From Bog-473 sp963787485 (lineage in GTDB: Bacteria; Actinomycetota; Acidimicrobiia; Acidimicrobiales; RAAP-2), in the NCBI GenBank assembly GCA_963787485.1, contig CAWBDF010000002.1:496001-560000 (forward strand): a stretch of 64,000 nucleotides of DNA. Reading direction: 5' to 3'. Positions 26,576 to 34,672 of this stretch are shown here, in pieces. The notes beneath the pieces are model-generated. The model was not told where the DNA came from and did no database searches. It saw only the letters and a list, made by a program, of their open reading frames with translations. The number at the start of each line of letters is the position of its first letter. Positions within the stretch are counted from its first letter, which is position 1. A program made the translations under genes and the position numbers.

Positions 26576-28501
26576 ATGGCCAATCCCACATGGACGACGC
26601 CGAGGTCCCCCCTGCGTCACGCCGTCCGCTCCGTCGTCGCCGTGGTGGGCACCCTCGCCACCGTCACCACGCTCGTCACCACCGTCGTGTCCCTCCTGGG
26701 CCTCGCCGCGGCCCCCGCGAGCGCTGCCAATTGGGCCTCGTCCGATCCGAACGACTTCCCTGACCCGAGCGTCCTGCACTGGAACGGCGCGTACTACGCC
26801 TTTGGCACCCAGGGATCCGTTCGCAACGCTGGCTTCGTCAACGTCCAGGTGGCCACCTCGTCCGACGGGGTCCACTGGGCGCCCGAGCCCGACGTCGATG
26901 CACTGCCGACGCTGCCTCCGTGGGCGAAGGCGGGGAACACGTGGGCACCGAGCGTCGCCTACGACAGCACCGACAACCGTTTCGTCATGTACTACGTCGC
27001 CACCGAGGCCAGCACAGGCGACCAGTGCATCGGCGTGGCGACGGCGCCGGCCGCCGACCCGACGGGGCCCTACCGCGACAGTTCGGCTGTCCCGGCCGTC
27101 TGCCAGAACAGCTTCGACGTCGCGCCCACCGTCGACAACGGTGACTACGGCGGGAGCATCGATCCCGACGTGTTCACCGACTCCAACGGGAACTCGTGGT
27201 TGCTGTGGAAGAGCGACGGCAACCACCTAGATGAGAACGCCATCATCTGGTCGGTGCCCCTGTCGAGCAACCTGCTCACACCCACCTCCACCGTTCCCAC
27301 CCAGCTCCTGGGGAGCACCGCTGCCTGGCAGGACGGCGTCATCGAGGGTCCGGACATGGTCGAGAACCAGGGGACCTACGACCTCTTCTACGCCGGCAAC
27401 GACGTGTACACCTCCTCCTACGCCATCGGGTGGGCCAGCTGTCCCTCTGGCCCGTCGGGCCCCTGCCAGGACCAGTCGACCGCCTCGCCCTGGTTCGGGA
27501 CGTCCCCGTCGTCGCCGGGCATGTCCGGGCCCGGTGGTCCCGACGTCTACCACCTCGCCTCGGGCCAGCTCGCCCTGGCTTTCGCCGCCTGGCAGGGCAA
27601 CACCGTCGGGTACGCCAACTGCGGGTGGCGCGCCGTGTACGTGGCCGACCTCACCTTGCCCTCCGGCGGTGGAGCGCCGTCGCTGACGCCCGCCATCGAC
27701 GGCCCCCCGGCCCCCAGCCCCTTCTGCCCCCTCCCGCCGCCGCCTCCGCCGGGCTACTGGCAGGTCGCCTCGGACGGCGGCGTCTTCTCCTTCGGAGGAG
27801 CCCAGTTCTACGGCTCGACCGGCTCCATCCGGCTCAACGAGCCCGTGGTGGGCGTGGCCGCCACCTCCGACGACCGCGGCTACTGGTTGGTGGCCAGTGA
27901 CGGGGGGGTCTTCGCCTTCGGTGACGCCGGCTTCTACGGCTCCACGGGATCGATCAGGTTGAACCAGCCGGTGGTGGCGATGATCCCCACCTCCGACGGC
28001 CACGGCTACTGGCTCTTCGCCCGCGACGGCGGGGTCTTCGCCTTCGGTGACGCGCCGTTCTACGGGTCAGCCGGCGGCGCCGGCCTTGCGTTCCCCGTCA
28101 CGGCCGCGGCACGCGCGCCCGACGGAAACGGCTACTTCATCGTGGACTCCAACGGACAGGTGTACACCTACGGCGACGCCGCCTACAAGGGTGGACCCTC
28201 CACGGCGCCCTACGGCTTCCACATCGTCGGGGCGGCGCTGACCCCGAGCGGTGGCGGGTACTGGCTGGCCAGCGCCAACGGGGACGTGTCCGACTACGGC
28301 AACGCCCCGACGTACGGGTCCGCGCTCGGCATTCCACTCAACGCCCCGATCGTCGGGATGGCTCCGACGTCCGACGGGGGCGGCTATTGGCTCCAAGGCG
28401 CGGACGGCGGCATCTTCACCTTCGGGGACGCGCCCTTCCTCGGGTCCATGGGCGGGCAAAGGCTCAACGCGCCAATGGTGGGGATCATGGCCTCATCCTG
28501 A
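26576..28501 (+). CDS. Secreted glycoside hydrolase family 43 protein with C-terminal DGGVFxFGDA repeats
   Basis: A 641-residue exported protein. A long signal peptide ends near LAAAPASA (residue ~51). The catalytic five-blade part shows FPDPSVLHWNGAYYAFGT (base Asp), WAPSVAYD and VIEGPDMVENQGTYDLFYAG (acid Glu), the GH43/GH117-like arrangement that cleaves arabinan, xylan or related glycosides. After a Pro-rich linker (SPFCPLPPPPPPGYW) come six repeats of about 46 residues with the consensus GYWLVASDGGVFAFGDAxFY, likely forming a second propeller or cell-wall-binding module. The last two repeats are diverged. Alone between two minus-strand genes. Substrate unknown; such repeats are frequent in Acidimicrobiia. 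Confidence 0.86.
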   Translation: MANPTWTTPRSPLRHAVRSVVAVVGTLATVTTLVTTVVSLLGLAAAPASAANWASSDPNDFPDPSVLHWNGAYYAFGTQGSVRNAGFVNVQVATSSDGVHWAPEPDVDALPTLPPWAKAGNTWAPSVAYDSTDNRFVMYYVATEASTGDQCIGVATAPAADPTGPYRDSSAVPAVCQNSFDVAPTVDNGDYGGSIDPDVFTDSNGNSWLLWKSDGNHLDENAIIWSVPLSSNLLTPTSTVPTQLLGSTAAWQDGVIEGPDMVENQGTYDLFYAGNDVYTSSYAIGWASCPSGPSGPCQDQSTASPWFGTSPSSPGMSGPGGPDVYHLASGQLALAFAAWQGNTVGYANCGWRAVYVADLTLPSGGGAPSLTPAIDGPPAPSPFCPLPPPPPPGYWQVASDGGVFSFGGAQFYGSTGSIRLNEPVVGVAATSDDRGYWLVASDGGVFAFGDAGFYGSTGSIRLNQPVVAMIPTSDGHGYWLFARDGGVFAFGDAPFYGSAGGAGLAFPVTAAARAPDGNGYFIVDSNGQVYTYGDAAYKGGPSTAPYGFHIVGAALTPSGGGYWLASANGDVSDYGNAPTYGSALGIPLNAPIVGMAPTSDGGGYWLQGADGGIFTFGDAPFLGSMGGQRLNAPMVGIMASS

Positions 28502-28515
28502 AATCAGCCCGGGTC

Positions 28516-29277
28516 CTAACGGAACAGATCGCCGAGCACTTTGGCCGTCCCCGCCGCGGCCGCACCCGTCTCGACCGGATGCCCGTCGCGGTCGGGCATG
28601 TACTCGCCGATGACGCCGGCCAACAACGCGATCGGCATCGACTGCAGCCAGATCCGGCCCGGCCCGGTCAGCACGGCGAAGTGGTGGCCGTCGGCGCCCA
28701 TGTAGCGGTTGGCCAGTCCCGGGACCTTCTGCACCGAGAAGGTGACAGAGGCTTGGAAGAGCCCGGCATGGCCCGGGTGTACCCGCATCGTCTGGCCCGG
28801 CTGGAGGTCGTAGACGATCACCTCGCCGGAGAGATCGATGAAGGCCCGGCCGGTGCCTCCGATCTTCTGGAGCACGAACCCCTCGCCTCCGAAGATGCCG
28901 CCGCGGAACGACTGCTGGAACCCCATGGACAGCTCGATCCCCGGCGTTCCCGCCATGAACCCGTGCCGATGCACCATGAACTCGTTCCCCGGGGCCACGT
29001 CGATGGGCAGGATGTGGCCCGGCACCTTCGAGGCGAAGGCGATCGACCCTGCCCCACCCTGCGCGGTGTAGGTGGTCATCATGAACGTGGCGCCCGAGAC
29101 GGCGCGCTTCACCGCACCCATGAGCCCCTTGCCGCCCATGCCGCCGCCGGTGTTGGTCGCCATGGTGATGGCGTCGGACATCCAGCTGAACTCTCCCGCC
29201 TCTGACACGATCGACTCGCCGGCCTGGAGCGACAGCTCGAGCACCGGCATCGTCGTGCCGTGGATCGTCTCTTCCAT
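28516..29277 (-). CDS. AIM24 / TIGR00266 family protein
   Basis: A 253-residue soluble beta-rich protein of the AIM24 family. ESIVSEAGEFSWMSDAITMA, then NTGGGMGGKGLMGAVKRAVS and GEGFVLQKIGGTGRAFIDLS are characteristic. Bacterial members have no settled biochemical function; the yeast relative works at the mitochondrial inner membrane. The ATG at 29277, preceded by GAGGAGGTCACC, is chosen over one at 29304. It is 14 bp from the convergent glycosidase gene. A group of 15-bp repeats lies between it and the upstream membrane protein. Confidence 0.88.
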   Translation of the reverse strand: MEETIHGTTMPVLELSLQAGESIVSEAGEFSWMSDAITMATNTGGGMGGKGLMGAVKRAVSGATFMMTTYTAQGGAGSIAFASKVPGHILPIDVAPGNEFMVHRHGFMAGTPGIELSMGFQQSFRGGIFGGEGFVLQKIGGTGRAFIDLSGEVIVYDLQPGQTMRVHPGHAGLFQASVTFSVQKVPGLANRYMGADGHHFAVLTGPGRIWLQSMPIALLAGVIGEYMPDRDGHPVETGAAAAGTAKVLGDLFR

Positions 29278-29334
29278 GGTGACCTCCTCTTCTGGTGTAC
29301 CCATCCTGCCCTCTGAGCGGCCTGCGCCGGTCGT

Positions 29335-29379
29335 ACCCGGTCAGGTCGGACCCGGTCAGGTCGGACCCGGTCAGGTCGG
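29335..29379. repeat. 15-bp tandem repeat, three perfect copies, covering a stop codon
   Basis: ACCCGGTCAGGTCGG occurs at 29335, 29350 and 29365 without a mismatch. The stop codon of the membrane-protein gene (29371-29373) lies inside the third copy, so the end of that protein is encoded by repeat DNA. Confidence 0.9.
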
Positions 29380-30141
29380 ATCAGACGGCCCGAGCGGACC
29401 GAGCAACTCCACGTCCGAGGACACCACGCCGTGCCCGGGACCGTGGGCTCCGCGGACCAGCCGCTCGGCCAGGGTGACCTCGGTCAGCCCGAGCGCCATC
29501 CCGAAGAGGTCGCCCAGCACGAAGTTGGTCAGGAAGACCAGCCAGATCTTCTCGTGAGGCACGAGATCTGCCACCAGGACCACGACCTCGTGCTCAATGG
29601 CCAACGGCAGTGAGATGAGGCAGAACACGAGCACGAAGTGCGGCCACACCACTCGCACCGACTTGCGCAGGGCCTCGGGCACCGAGGCATCGAAAAGGTT
29701 GATGAGGGGGCCGACCAGGGCGAACAAGGTGTCCACGATCAAACCCGGCACCACGACCAGCAGCGAGGCCACGCCACCGATGAACACGAGGATGACATCG
29801 GCCCACAGGAGTCGCAGCCACGGCAATGTCCGCAGGACCTCGCCGATGGGCTGCGGAGATTCGCCGCGCTCGACGGAGCCGACCAACCGCTCGAGCATGC
29901 CGCTGTAGAAGGTGAGTCCGAGCGTCGAGGCACCGAACACGAACACCCCGGCCAGCGACTCCCAGCCGAGTCGATCCACGGCGATCTCGGTGTAGAGAGT
30001 CCCCTGCAGCGCGTCGAGGCCGAAGATCACCAGGGCCGGGACGATGACGCGGCCGGGCTCCTCGACCATGGTGCGCCAGGCCATGGAGACGATCTCCGCC
30101 GGGTGCAGGTGATGCCGATCGGGTCGTGCGCCAGACGTCAT
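29371..30141 (-). CDS. Multi-pass membrane protein of unknown function
   Basis: A 256-residue membrane protein with about five to six spans, among them LAGVFVFGASTLGLTFYSGM, LLWADVILVFIGGVASLLVV, FVLVFCLISLPLAIEHEVVV and LVFLTNFVLGDLFGMALGLT. It resembles glycerophosphoryl-diester-phosphodiesterase-type or YciC-like membrane proteins in layout, but I do not recognise the family. The start is the ATG at 30141. Its stop lies inside a three-copy tandem repeat, and the last residues (GPLGPSDPT) come from it. It diverges from the DNA methylase gene with 152 bp between. Confidence 0.65.
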   Translation of the reverse strand: MTSGARPDRHHLHPAEIVSMAWRTMVEEPGRVIVPALVIFGLDALQGTLYTEIAVDRLGWESLAGVFVFGASTLGLTFYSGMLERLVGSVERGESPQPIGEVLRTLPWLRLLWADVILVFIGGVASLLVVVPGLIVDTLFALVGPLINLFDASVPEALRKSVRVVWPHFVLVFCLISLPLAIEHEVVVLVADLVPHEKIWLVFLTNFVLGDLFGMALGLTEVTLAERLVRGAHGPGHGVVSSDVELLGPLGPSDPT

Positions 30142-30293
30142 GGCGAGGCGGACCGGTCCGACTTGGCGGATCGATGCGAGCCCGAGAAATCTGCGTGGTC
30201 CGCGGGCGCCATGTCCCGCCATCGTAGGGTGGGCCAGGTGACGCCCCCCGGCCCGATGAGCGTCCACTTCCCATCCGGGCCGCCCCTCCATAC

Positions 30294-31481
30294 GTGATCA
30301 AGTACCTCGGATCGAAGCGACGGCTCGTCCCCGTGCTGGCCCGGGTCTGTGAGGCGTCGCGCGCTGGAACCGCCCTCGACCTCTTCACCGGGACCACCCG
30401 TGTCGCTCAGGCCTTCAAGGCCCAGGGCGTCCACGTGACGGCCGTCGACAGCGCTCGCTACGCGCACGCCTTCGCTCGCACGTATGTCGAAACGGATGCC
30501 GCCGCGGTCCATGCGGGCTCCCTCCAGAAGGCAGTCGACCACCTCAACGCCCTCCCCGGCACCGATGGCTACGTCACCGAGACCTTCAGCCGCCAAGCCC
30601 GCTTCTTCCAACGGCACAACGCCAACCGGATCGACGCCGCCCGGGACGCCCTGGAGTCCGAGTATGCGGGGTCACCCCTGTTCCCCATCCTGCTCACGTC
30701 CCTGATAGAGGCCGCCGACCGGGTGGACTCGACCACCGGCGTGCAGATGGCCTATGTCAAGCAATGGGCGGCCCGCTCCTACAACGCCATGGAGCTGCGC
30801 GTGCCCGAGCTGCTCGCCGGGCCGGGCCGCGCCATCCACGGAGATGCGGCGTCTCTGACCCTCGGCCCACGTCCGGGGATCGCTGGGGCGTCGCTGGGGT
30901 CCTTCGACCTGGTCTACCTCGATCCGCCCTACAACCAGCACCGGTACTTCACCAACTACCACGTGTGGGAAACGCTGGTCGCCTGGGATGCGCCCGAGGC
31001 GTACGGCGTGGCACGCAAGCGGGTGGATGCTCGGGACCCGTCCACGCACTCGGTGTTCAATTCCAAGCGGACCATGCCAGCGGCCCTGGCGTCGGTGGTG
31101 CGCTCGCTCGACTGTGAGCTGCTCGTGTTGTCCTACAACGACGAGTCGTGGCTCTCCCTCGAGGAGCTCGAGGCGATCTGCGGTGTCCGGGGCACCGTGG
31201 CGACGGTCGCCTTCGACTCGTCGCGGTATGTGGGAGCCCGTATCGGCATCTTCGACCCCTCCGGACGCAAGGTGGGCCGGGTGGGCCATCTTTCCAACCG
31301 AGAGTTGCTGGTCGTCGCCGGCGATCGGTCGACCGTGCGCCGAGTGGTCCAGGCGGTGGACGGCGCCCCGGCCGCGGGCGCCGCCGGAGCCCGGTCAGGA
31401 GTGCCGGCGGCCGCGGATCCCGCCCCCGAAGGCCTCCTCGACCCGGTACCCACCATGAATCGACTACAACAGGCAACGTGA
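30294..31481 (+). CDS. DNA adenine methylase (D12 class)
   Basis: A 395-residue D12-class N6-adenine methyltransferase starting at GTG. The order is motif X-like IKYLGSKRRLVPVLAR, S-adenosylmethionine motif DLFTGTTRVAQAF, and catalytic DPPYNQHRYFTNYHVWETL, giving the alpha-type order X-I-IV. It methylates adenine in DNA. A Pro/Ala-rich C-terminal tail of about 40 residues follows the domain. There is no restriction gene nearby, so it looks like an orphan methylase, with a possible regulatory role. Its stop overlaps the start of the polyphosphate kinase gene (GTGA, 31478-31481). Confidence 0.87.
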   Translation: MIKYLGSKRRLVPVLARVCEASRAGTALDLFTGTTRVAQAFKAQGVHVTAVDSARYAHAFARTYVETDAAAVHAGSLQKAVDHLNALPGTDGYVTETFSRQARFFQRHNANRIDAARDALESEYAGSPLFPILLTSLIEAADRVDSTTGVQMAYVKQWAARSYNAMELRVPELLAGPGRAIHGDAASLTLGPRPGIAGASLGSFDLVYLDPPYNQHRYFTNYHVWETLVAWDAPEAYGVARKRVDARDPSTHSVFNSKRTMPAALASVVRSLDCELLVLSYNDESWLSLEELEAICGVRGTVATVAFDSSRYVGARIGIFDPSGRKVGRVGHLSNRELLVVAGDRSTVRRVVQAVDGAPAAGAAGARSGVPAAADPAPEGLLDPVPTMNRLQQAT

Positions 31482-32404
31482 GCAAGCACGACCGTGCCGG
31501 GTCGGGCCCTGCCGATGGGGTGGACTACCCGCGGCTCGAAGACTGCGACCTGTCGCGCAAGGTCTCCAAGGACGAGGAATCGAAACGGCTCGGCAAGGCG
31601 CAACGTCGCCTGCTCCATCTCCGGCTCATCAACGGTGGCCAGCTCAACGACGGCCGACTGGGACCCCCGGTCTGCATCGTGTTCGAGGGCTGGGATGCCG
31701 CCGGAAAGGGAGGCGCCATCAAGCGCCTGGTCGAGCCGCTCGACCCCCGACACGTGCACGTCGCTCCTTTCGCCGCCCCGACGCCCGACGAGCTGCGCCA
31801 CCACTTCTTGTGGCGCTTCTGGCCGCCGCTGCCCGGATGGGGCGGCATGACCATCTTCGACCGCAGCTGGTACGGGCGGGTCCTGGTCGAACGCATCGAG
31901 AGCCTGGCAAACGAGGTCCAGTGGCGACGGGCCTATCAGGAGATCAACGACTTCGAACACACCTTGGCCGAAGAGGGCATGGTCGTGATCAAGCTCTGGA
32001 TGCACATGTCGCACGAGGAGCAGCTCCGCCGTTTCGTCCGCCGCCGCGACGATCCCCTCAAGAGCTGGAAGCTCACCGACGAGGACTGGCGCAACCGGGA
32101 GAAGCGCGGTCAGTACGACTCCGCCGTCTCGGACATGCTCCGCCTCACGAACGGCCCGCTCACCCCGTGGGACGTGGTCTCTTCTGAGAACAAACGCAAC
32201 GGGCGAGTCGAGGTGATCGAGACCGTCATCCGTCGCATGGAGGACGGGATGGCCCGCTGGGGTGTCCCGGTGCCGCCGCACGACGCCGCCGAGGAGAAGA
32301 CCGAGCTGGCGCTCATGTTCGACGATCCTGAGTTCCAGCATGGGCCCGACGAGGATCGGGGGTTCAGGGTCTCCACGACGGACGAGGAGCGCGTGGAGGC
32401 GTAG
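31478..32404 (+). CDS. ppk2: Polyphosphate kinase 2 family protein
   Basis: A 308-residue PPK2. Walker A appears as VFEGWDAAGKGGAIKRL, the Walker B-like motif as MTIFDRSWYGRVLVERIE, and the lid as RRRDDPLKSWKLTDEDWRNR, all typical. PPK2 enzymes move phosphate between polyphosphate and nucleotides. The subclass (NMP or NDP) cannot be set from motifs alone. GTG at 31478 overlaps the methylase stop by 4 bp, so translation is coupled. The N-terminal 35 residues are charged and may be disordered. Cytoplasmic. Confidence 0.92.
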   Translation: MSKHDRAGSGPADGVDYPRLEDCDLSRKVSKDEESKRLGKAQRRLLHLRLINGGQLNDGRLGPPVCIVFEGWDAAGKGGAIKRLVEPLDPRHVHVAPFAAPTPDELRHHFLWRFWPPLPGWGGMTIFDRSWYGRVLVERIESLANEVQWRRAYQEINDFEHTLAEEGMVVIKLWMHMSHEEQLRRFVRRRDDPLKSWKLTDEDWRNREKRGQYDSAVSDMLRLTNGPLTPWDVVSSENKRNGRVEVIETVIRRMEDGMARWGVPVPPHDAAEEKTELALMFDDPEFQHGPDEDRGFRVSTTDEERVEA

Positions 32405-32416
32405 CGGCCCCGAGCA

Positions 32417-32457
32417 CGGCGAGGGCGGCGCCGGCGAGGGCGGCGCCGGCGAGGCAG
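32417..32457. repeat. 15-bp tandem repeat after the polyphosphate kinase stop
   Basis: CGGCGAGGGCGGCGC is present at 32417 and 32432 and as a shorter third copy from 32447. It begins 13 bp after the stop at 32404. Confidence 0.75.
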
Positions 32458-32502
32458 GCGTCGCACAGACCCCGCGGAAGCGTGGTGGGTGATGCACCCC
32501 TC

Positions 32503-32625
32503 TGCATATTCATGCAGGCACAGTGCGGTCCAGCCTCGCGGGAGCTTCACTCCTCGGTGTGGAGCGGGAGCCGTATACGCCCGAGATGGGTCCACAGGCG
32601 TCACCAGCCACTGCATACTTATGCA
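32503..32625. promoter_or_regulatory. Two A/T-rich palindromes upstream of bioB, candidate operators
   Basis: TGCATATTCATGCA (32503-32516) and TGCATACTTATGCA (32612-32625) are two near-identical palindromes 109 bp apart, with another half-site TGTGCATA at 32631. The inner arms of the second, TGCATA and TATGCA, match perfectly. They stand out in G/C-rich DNA and lie 75-200 bp before the bioB start. They resemble ArgR-box-like inverted repeats in form; the regulator is unknown. Confidence 0.5.
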
Positions 32626-32699
32626 TGGGCTGTGCATACCCGCCGGGCCGAAGATGCGGATCCGGACTCCCCGGAGGCGTGCCACTACCGTGGAGCGCC

Positions 32700-33797
32700 G
32701 TGACCGAGACCCGCTACGTCGCCCTCCGGACCGCCCCCCGACAGGACCGTCTGCCCCAAGATGCGCCTCCGCCGCCGCCCCAGGTGGCCCTGGGCATCGA
32801 GGAACGGGGGGTGATCGGCCGGGCCGAACACGCGCTGCTCGACGAGCGCCGGCTGCTCACCGCGGACGAGCTCACGCCGCTGGCCGCTCTGCCCGACGGG
32901 GCGGTGATGACCCTGGCCGCCCTGGCCCACCAGGTTCGGCTGGCCTGGTGCGGCCCTGAGGTCGAGGTCGAGGGCATTCTGTCGGCCAAGACCGGGGGCT
33001 GCCCCGAGGACTGCCACTTTTGCTCGCAGTCGTCGCGCTTCGACACGCCCGTGAAGGCCACTCCGTTCCTCGACACGGCGCAGGTGCTGGCCGCCGCCCG
33101 CGAGACGGCGGCCCTCGGCGCATCGGAGTTCTGCATCGTGCTCGCCGTGCGGGGCCCAGACGAGCGCACCATGCAGCGCGTCCTCGAGCTGGTGCCGCTG
33201 ATCCGGGAGCAGGCGAACCTCAACGTGGCGGTCAGCGCCGGGATCCTGAGCGATGGCCAGGCCCGCCGTCTGGCCGAAGGCGGTGTGCACCGCTACAACC
33301 ACAACATCGAGACGGCGCGCTCGCACTTCGGGTCCATCGTGTCGACCCACAGCTGGGAGGAGCGGTCCGAGACCTGTCGCCTCGTGCGTCGTCACGGCAT
33401 GGAGCTGTGCTGCGGAGCCCTCATCAACACCGGAGAGACCACCGCCCAGCGGATCGAGCTGTTGGTCCAGCTCCAGGAGCTCGAGCCGACCGAGGTGCCG
33501 ATCAATTTCTTGAACCCCCGGCCGGGCACCCCGCTGGCCGACCAGCCGGTCCTCGGCGCGTGGGAGGCCGTCCGCTGGATCGCCCTGTTCCGGCTGGCTC
33601 TGCCGTGGGTGATCCTCCGTTACGCGGGCGGACGCGAGATCACGCTGCGCGAGCTGCAAGCCATGGGCATGACGGCCGGCATCAACGCCTTGATCGTCGG
33701 CAACTACCTGACCACCCTCGGCCGCTCCCCCGACGAGGATCTCCGCATGCTCCAAGACCTCCGCATGCCAGTGGGCACGCTCTCCGCCGCTATCTGA
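32700..33797 (+). CDS. bioB: Biotin synthase
   Basis: A 365-residue radical SAM enzyme that inserts sulfur into dethiobiotin. The radical SAM cluster motif is CPEDCHFCSQSSRF, SAM-binding residues follow in ASEFCIVLAVRGP, and YNHNIET, LCCGALINTGET and PINFLNPRPGTPL are biotin-synthase signatures, including the cysteine in LCCG and the one in EFC that hold the auxiliary 2Fe-2S cluster. GTG at 32700 has GGAG upstream. There is an N-terminal extension of about 55 residues, Pro-rich. bsaP follows after 8 bp. The two palindromes upstream may control it. Confidence 0.95.
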   Translation: MTETRYVALRTAPRQDRLPQDAPPPPPQVALGIEERGVIGRAEHALLDERRLLTADELTPLAALPDGAVMTLAALAHQVRLAWCGPEVEVEGILSAKTGGCPEDCHFCSQSSRFDTPVKATPFLDTAQVLAAARETAALGASEFCIVLAVRGPDERTMQRVLELVPLIREQANLNVAVSAGILSDGQARRLAEGGVHRYNHNIETARSHFGSIVSTHSWEERSETCRLVRRHGMELCCGALINTGETTAQRIELLVQLQELEPTEVPINFLNPRPGTPLADQPVLGAWEAVRWIALFRLALPWVILRYAGGREITLRELQAMGMTAGINALIVGNYLTTLGRSPDEDLRMLQDLRMPVGTLSAAI

Positions 33798-33805
33798 GCT
33801 GCGCC

Positions 33806-34006
33806 ATGTCGGACGAGGCGTCGGCGGCTGACCAGTACTGCACGGGATGCGGTCGTCCGGTCGCGGCGTGCGCGGGCTGCACCCGCCCGCTCGACCCCCC
33901 CCGGTTCTGCCCGCGGTGTGGGCGGCGCCTCACGGTGAGCATCGTCCCGACGGGCTGGGTGGCACGTTGCCGGCACCACCCGGAACGGGAACTCAGCTCG
34001 GCCTGA
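33806..34006 (+). CDS. bsaP: Biotin synthase auxiliary protein-like
   Basis: A 66-residue cysteine-rich protein 8 bp after bioB. The second half, RFCPRCGRRLTVSIVPTGWV then ARCRHH, is the pattern of BsaP (Rv1590 of M. tuberculosis), an iron-sulfur protein that supports BioB in actinobacteria. The first half adds a second set of cysteines (CTGCGRP and CAGCTRP), so seven are present in all, more than needed for one 4Fe-4S cluster and more like a two-zinc-ribbon or two-cluster protein. Its end overlaps bioD tail-to-tail by 14 bp. The name is inference from position and motif. Confidence 0.8.
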   Translation: MSDEASAADQYCTGCGRPVAACAGCTRPLDPPRFCPRCGRRLTVSIVPTGWVARCRHHPERELSSA

Positions 34007-34628
34007 CGCGCGCCATCTGCGTCAGCTCTGCCTCATCGCCCGGCAGCGTGACGACGCGGAAGCCGTCCACCCGGCGCAACCATTCGAGATTGGCGCGGTG
34101 CACCTCCACCGTGATGTCGAAGCGGTTGAGCACCACCAGCGGAGGCGCGCTCAGCGCGGCCGCCGAGAGCCGCACCGCGTTGATGGCGCCCAGACCGGCG
34201 TCCGCCACGAGCACGATGAGGTCTGGCTGGAGGGCTCGGCACAGCGCAGCGGCGTCACCGTCGACCGCCATCGGGGACCGCACGCCGCCGGCTGTCTCGA
34301 CCAGCCCCACGTCGACCGGTTGCTCGAACCACTCGAGCTCGCCGACCAGGTCGGCCAGGTGGATCGGCGGACGCCCGAGCGCGGCCGCAGCCATGGGCGG
34401 TGCCAGGGCCACCTCGTACACCCGGTGCGGCAGGCACACCGTCTCGGCTCGCTCGCCGCTCGCCGCACCGAGGAGGGCGGCATCGAGGGTGGCCGGGTCG
34501 TCTCCCGGGTCGAAGGACTGCACGGGCTTGCGGGCCGCCACCCGCGCTCCCTCCCCCACCAACCCGCGCAGCAAGCGAACCCCCACCCACGTCTTGCCGA
34601 CGCCGGTTCCGGTGCCGACCACCACCAC
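33993..34628 (-). CDS. bioD: Dethiobiotin synthetase
   Basis: A ~211-residue P-loop enzyme that closes the ureido ring of 7,8-diaminopelargonate. VVVVGTGTGVGKTWVGVRLL carries Walker A, ARKPVQSFDPGDDPATLDA is the substrate-binding loop, and DVGLVETAGGVRSPMAVDG the conserved second segment (VEGAGG is more usual). The start is uncertain: GTG at 34628 matches the family start, while a GTG at 34697, overlapping bioF by 25 bp, would add 23 residues. No good ribosome site is seen at either. It is the last gene of the bioA-bioF-bioD operon. Confidence 0.9.
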   Translation of the reverse strand: MVVVGTGTGVGKTWVGVRLLRGLVGEGARVAARKPVQSFDPGDDPATLDAALLGAASGERAETVCLPHRVYEVALAPPMAAAALGRPPIHLADLVGELEWFEQPVDVGLVETAGGVRSPMAVDGDAAALCRALQPDLIVLVADAGLGAINAVRLSAAALSAPPLVVLNRFDITVEVHRANLEWLRRVDGFRVVTLPGDEAELTQMARVRPS

Positions 34629-34672
34629 CAGCCGGTGCGGGCGCGCGCCGCGCCCACCGCTCGGCGCGCGGT

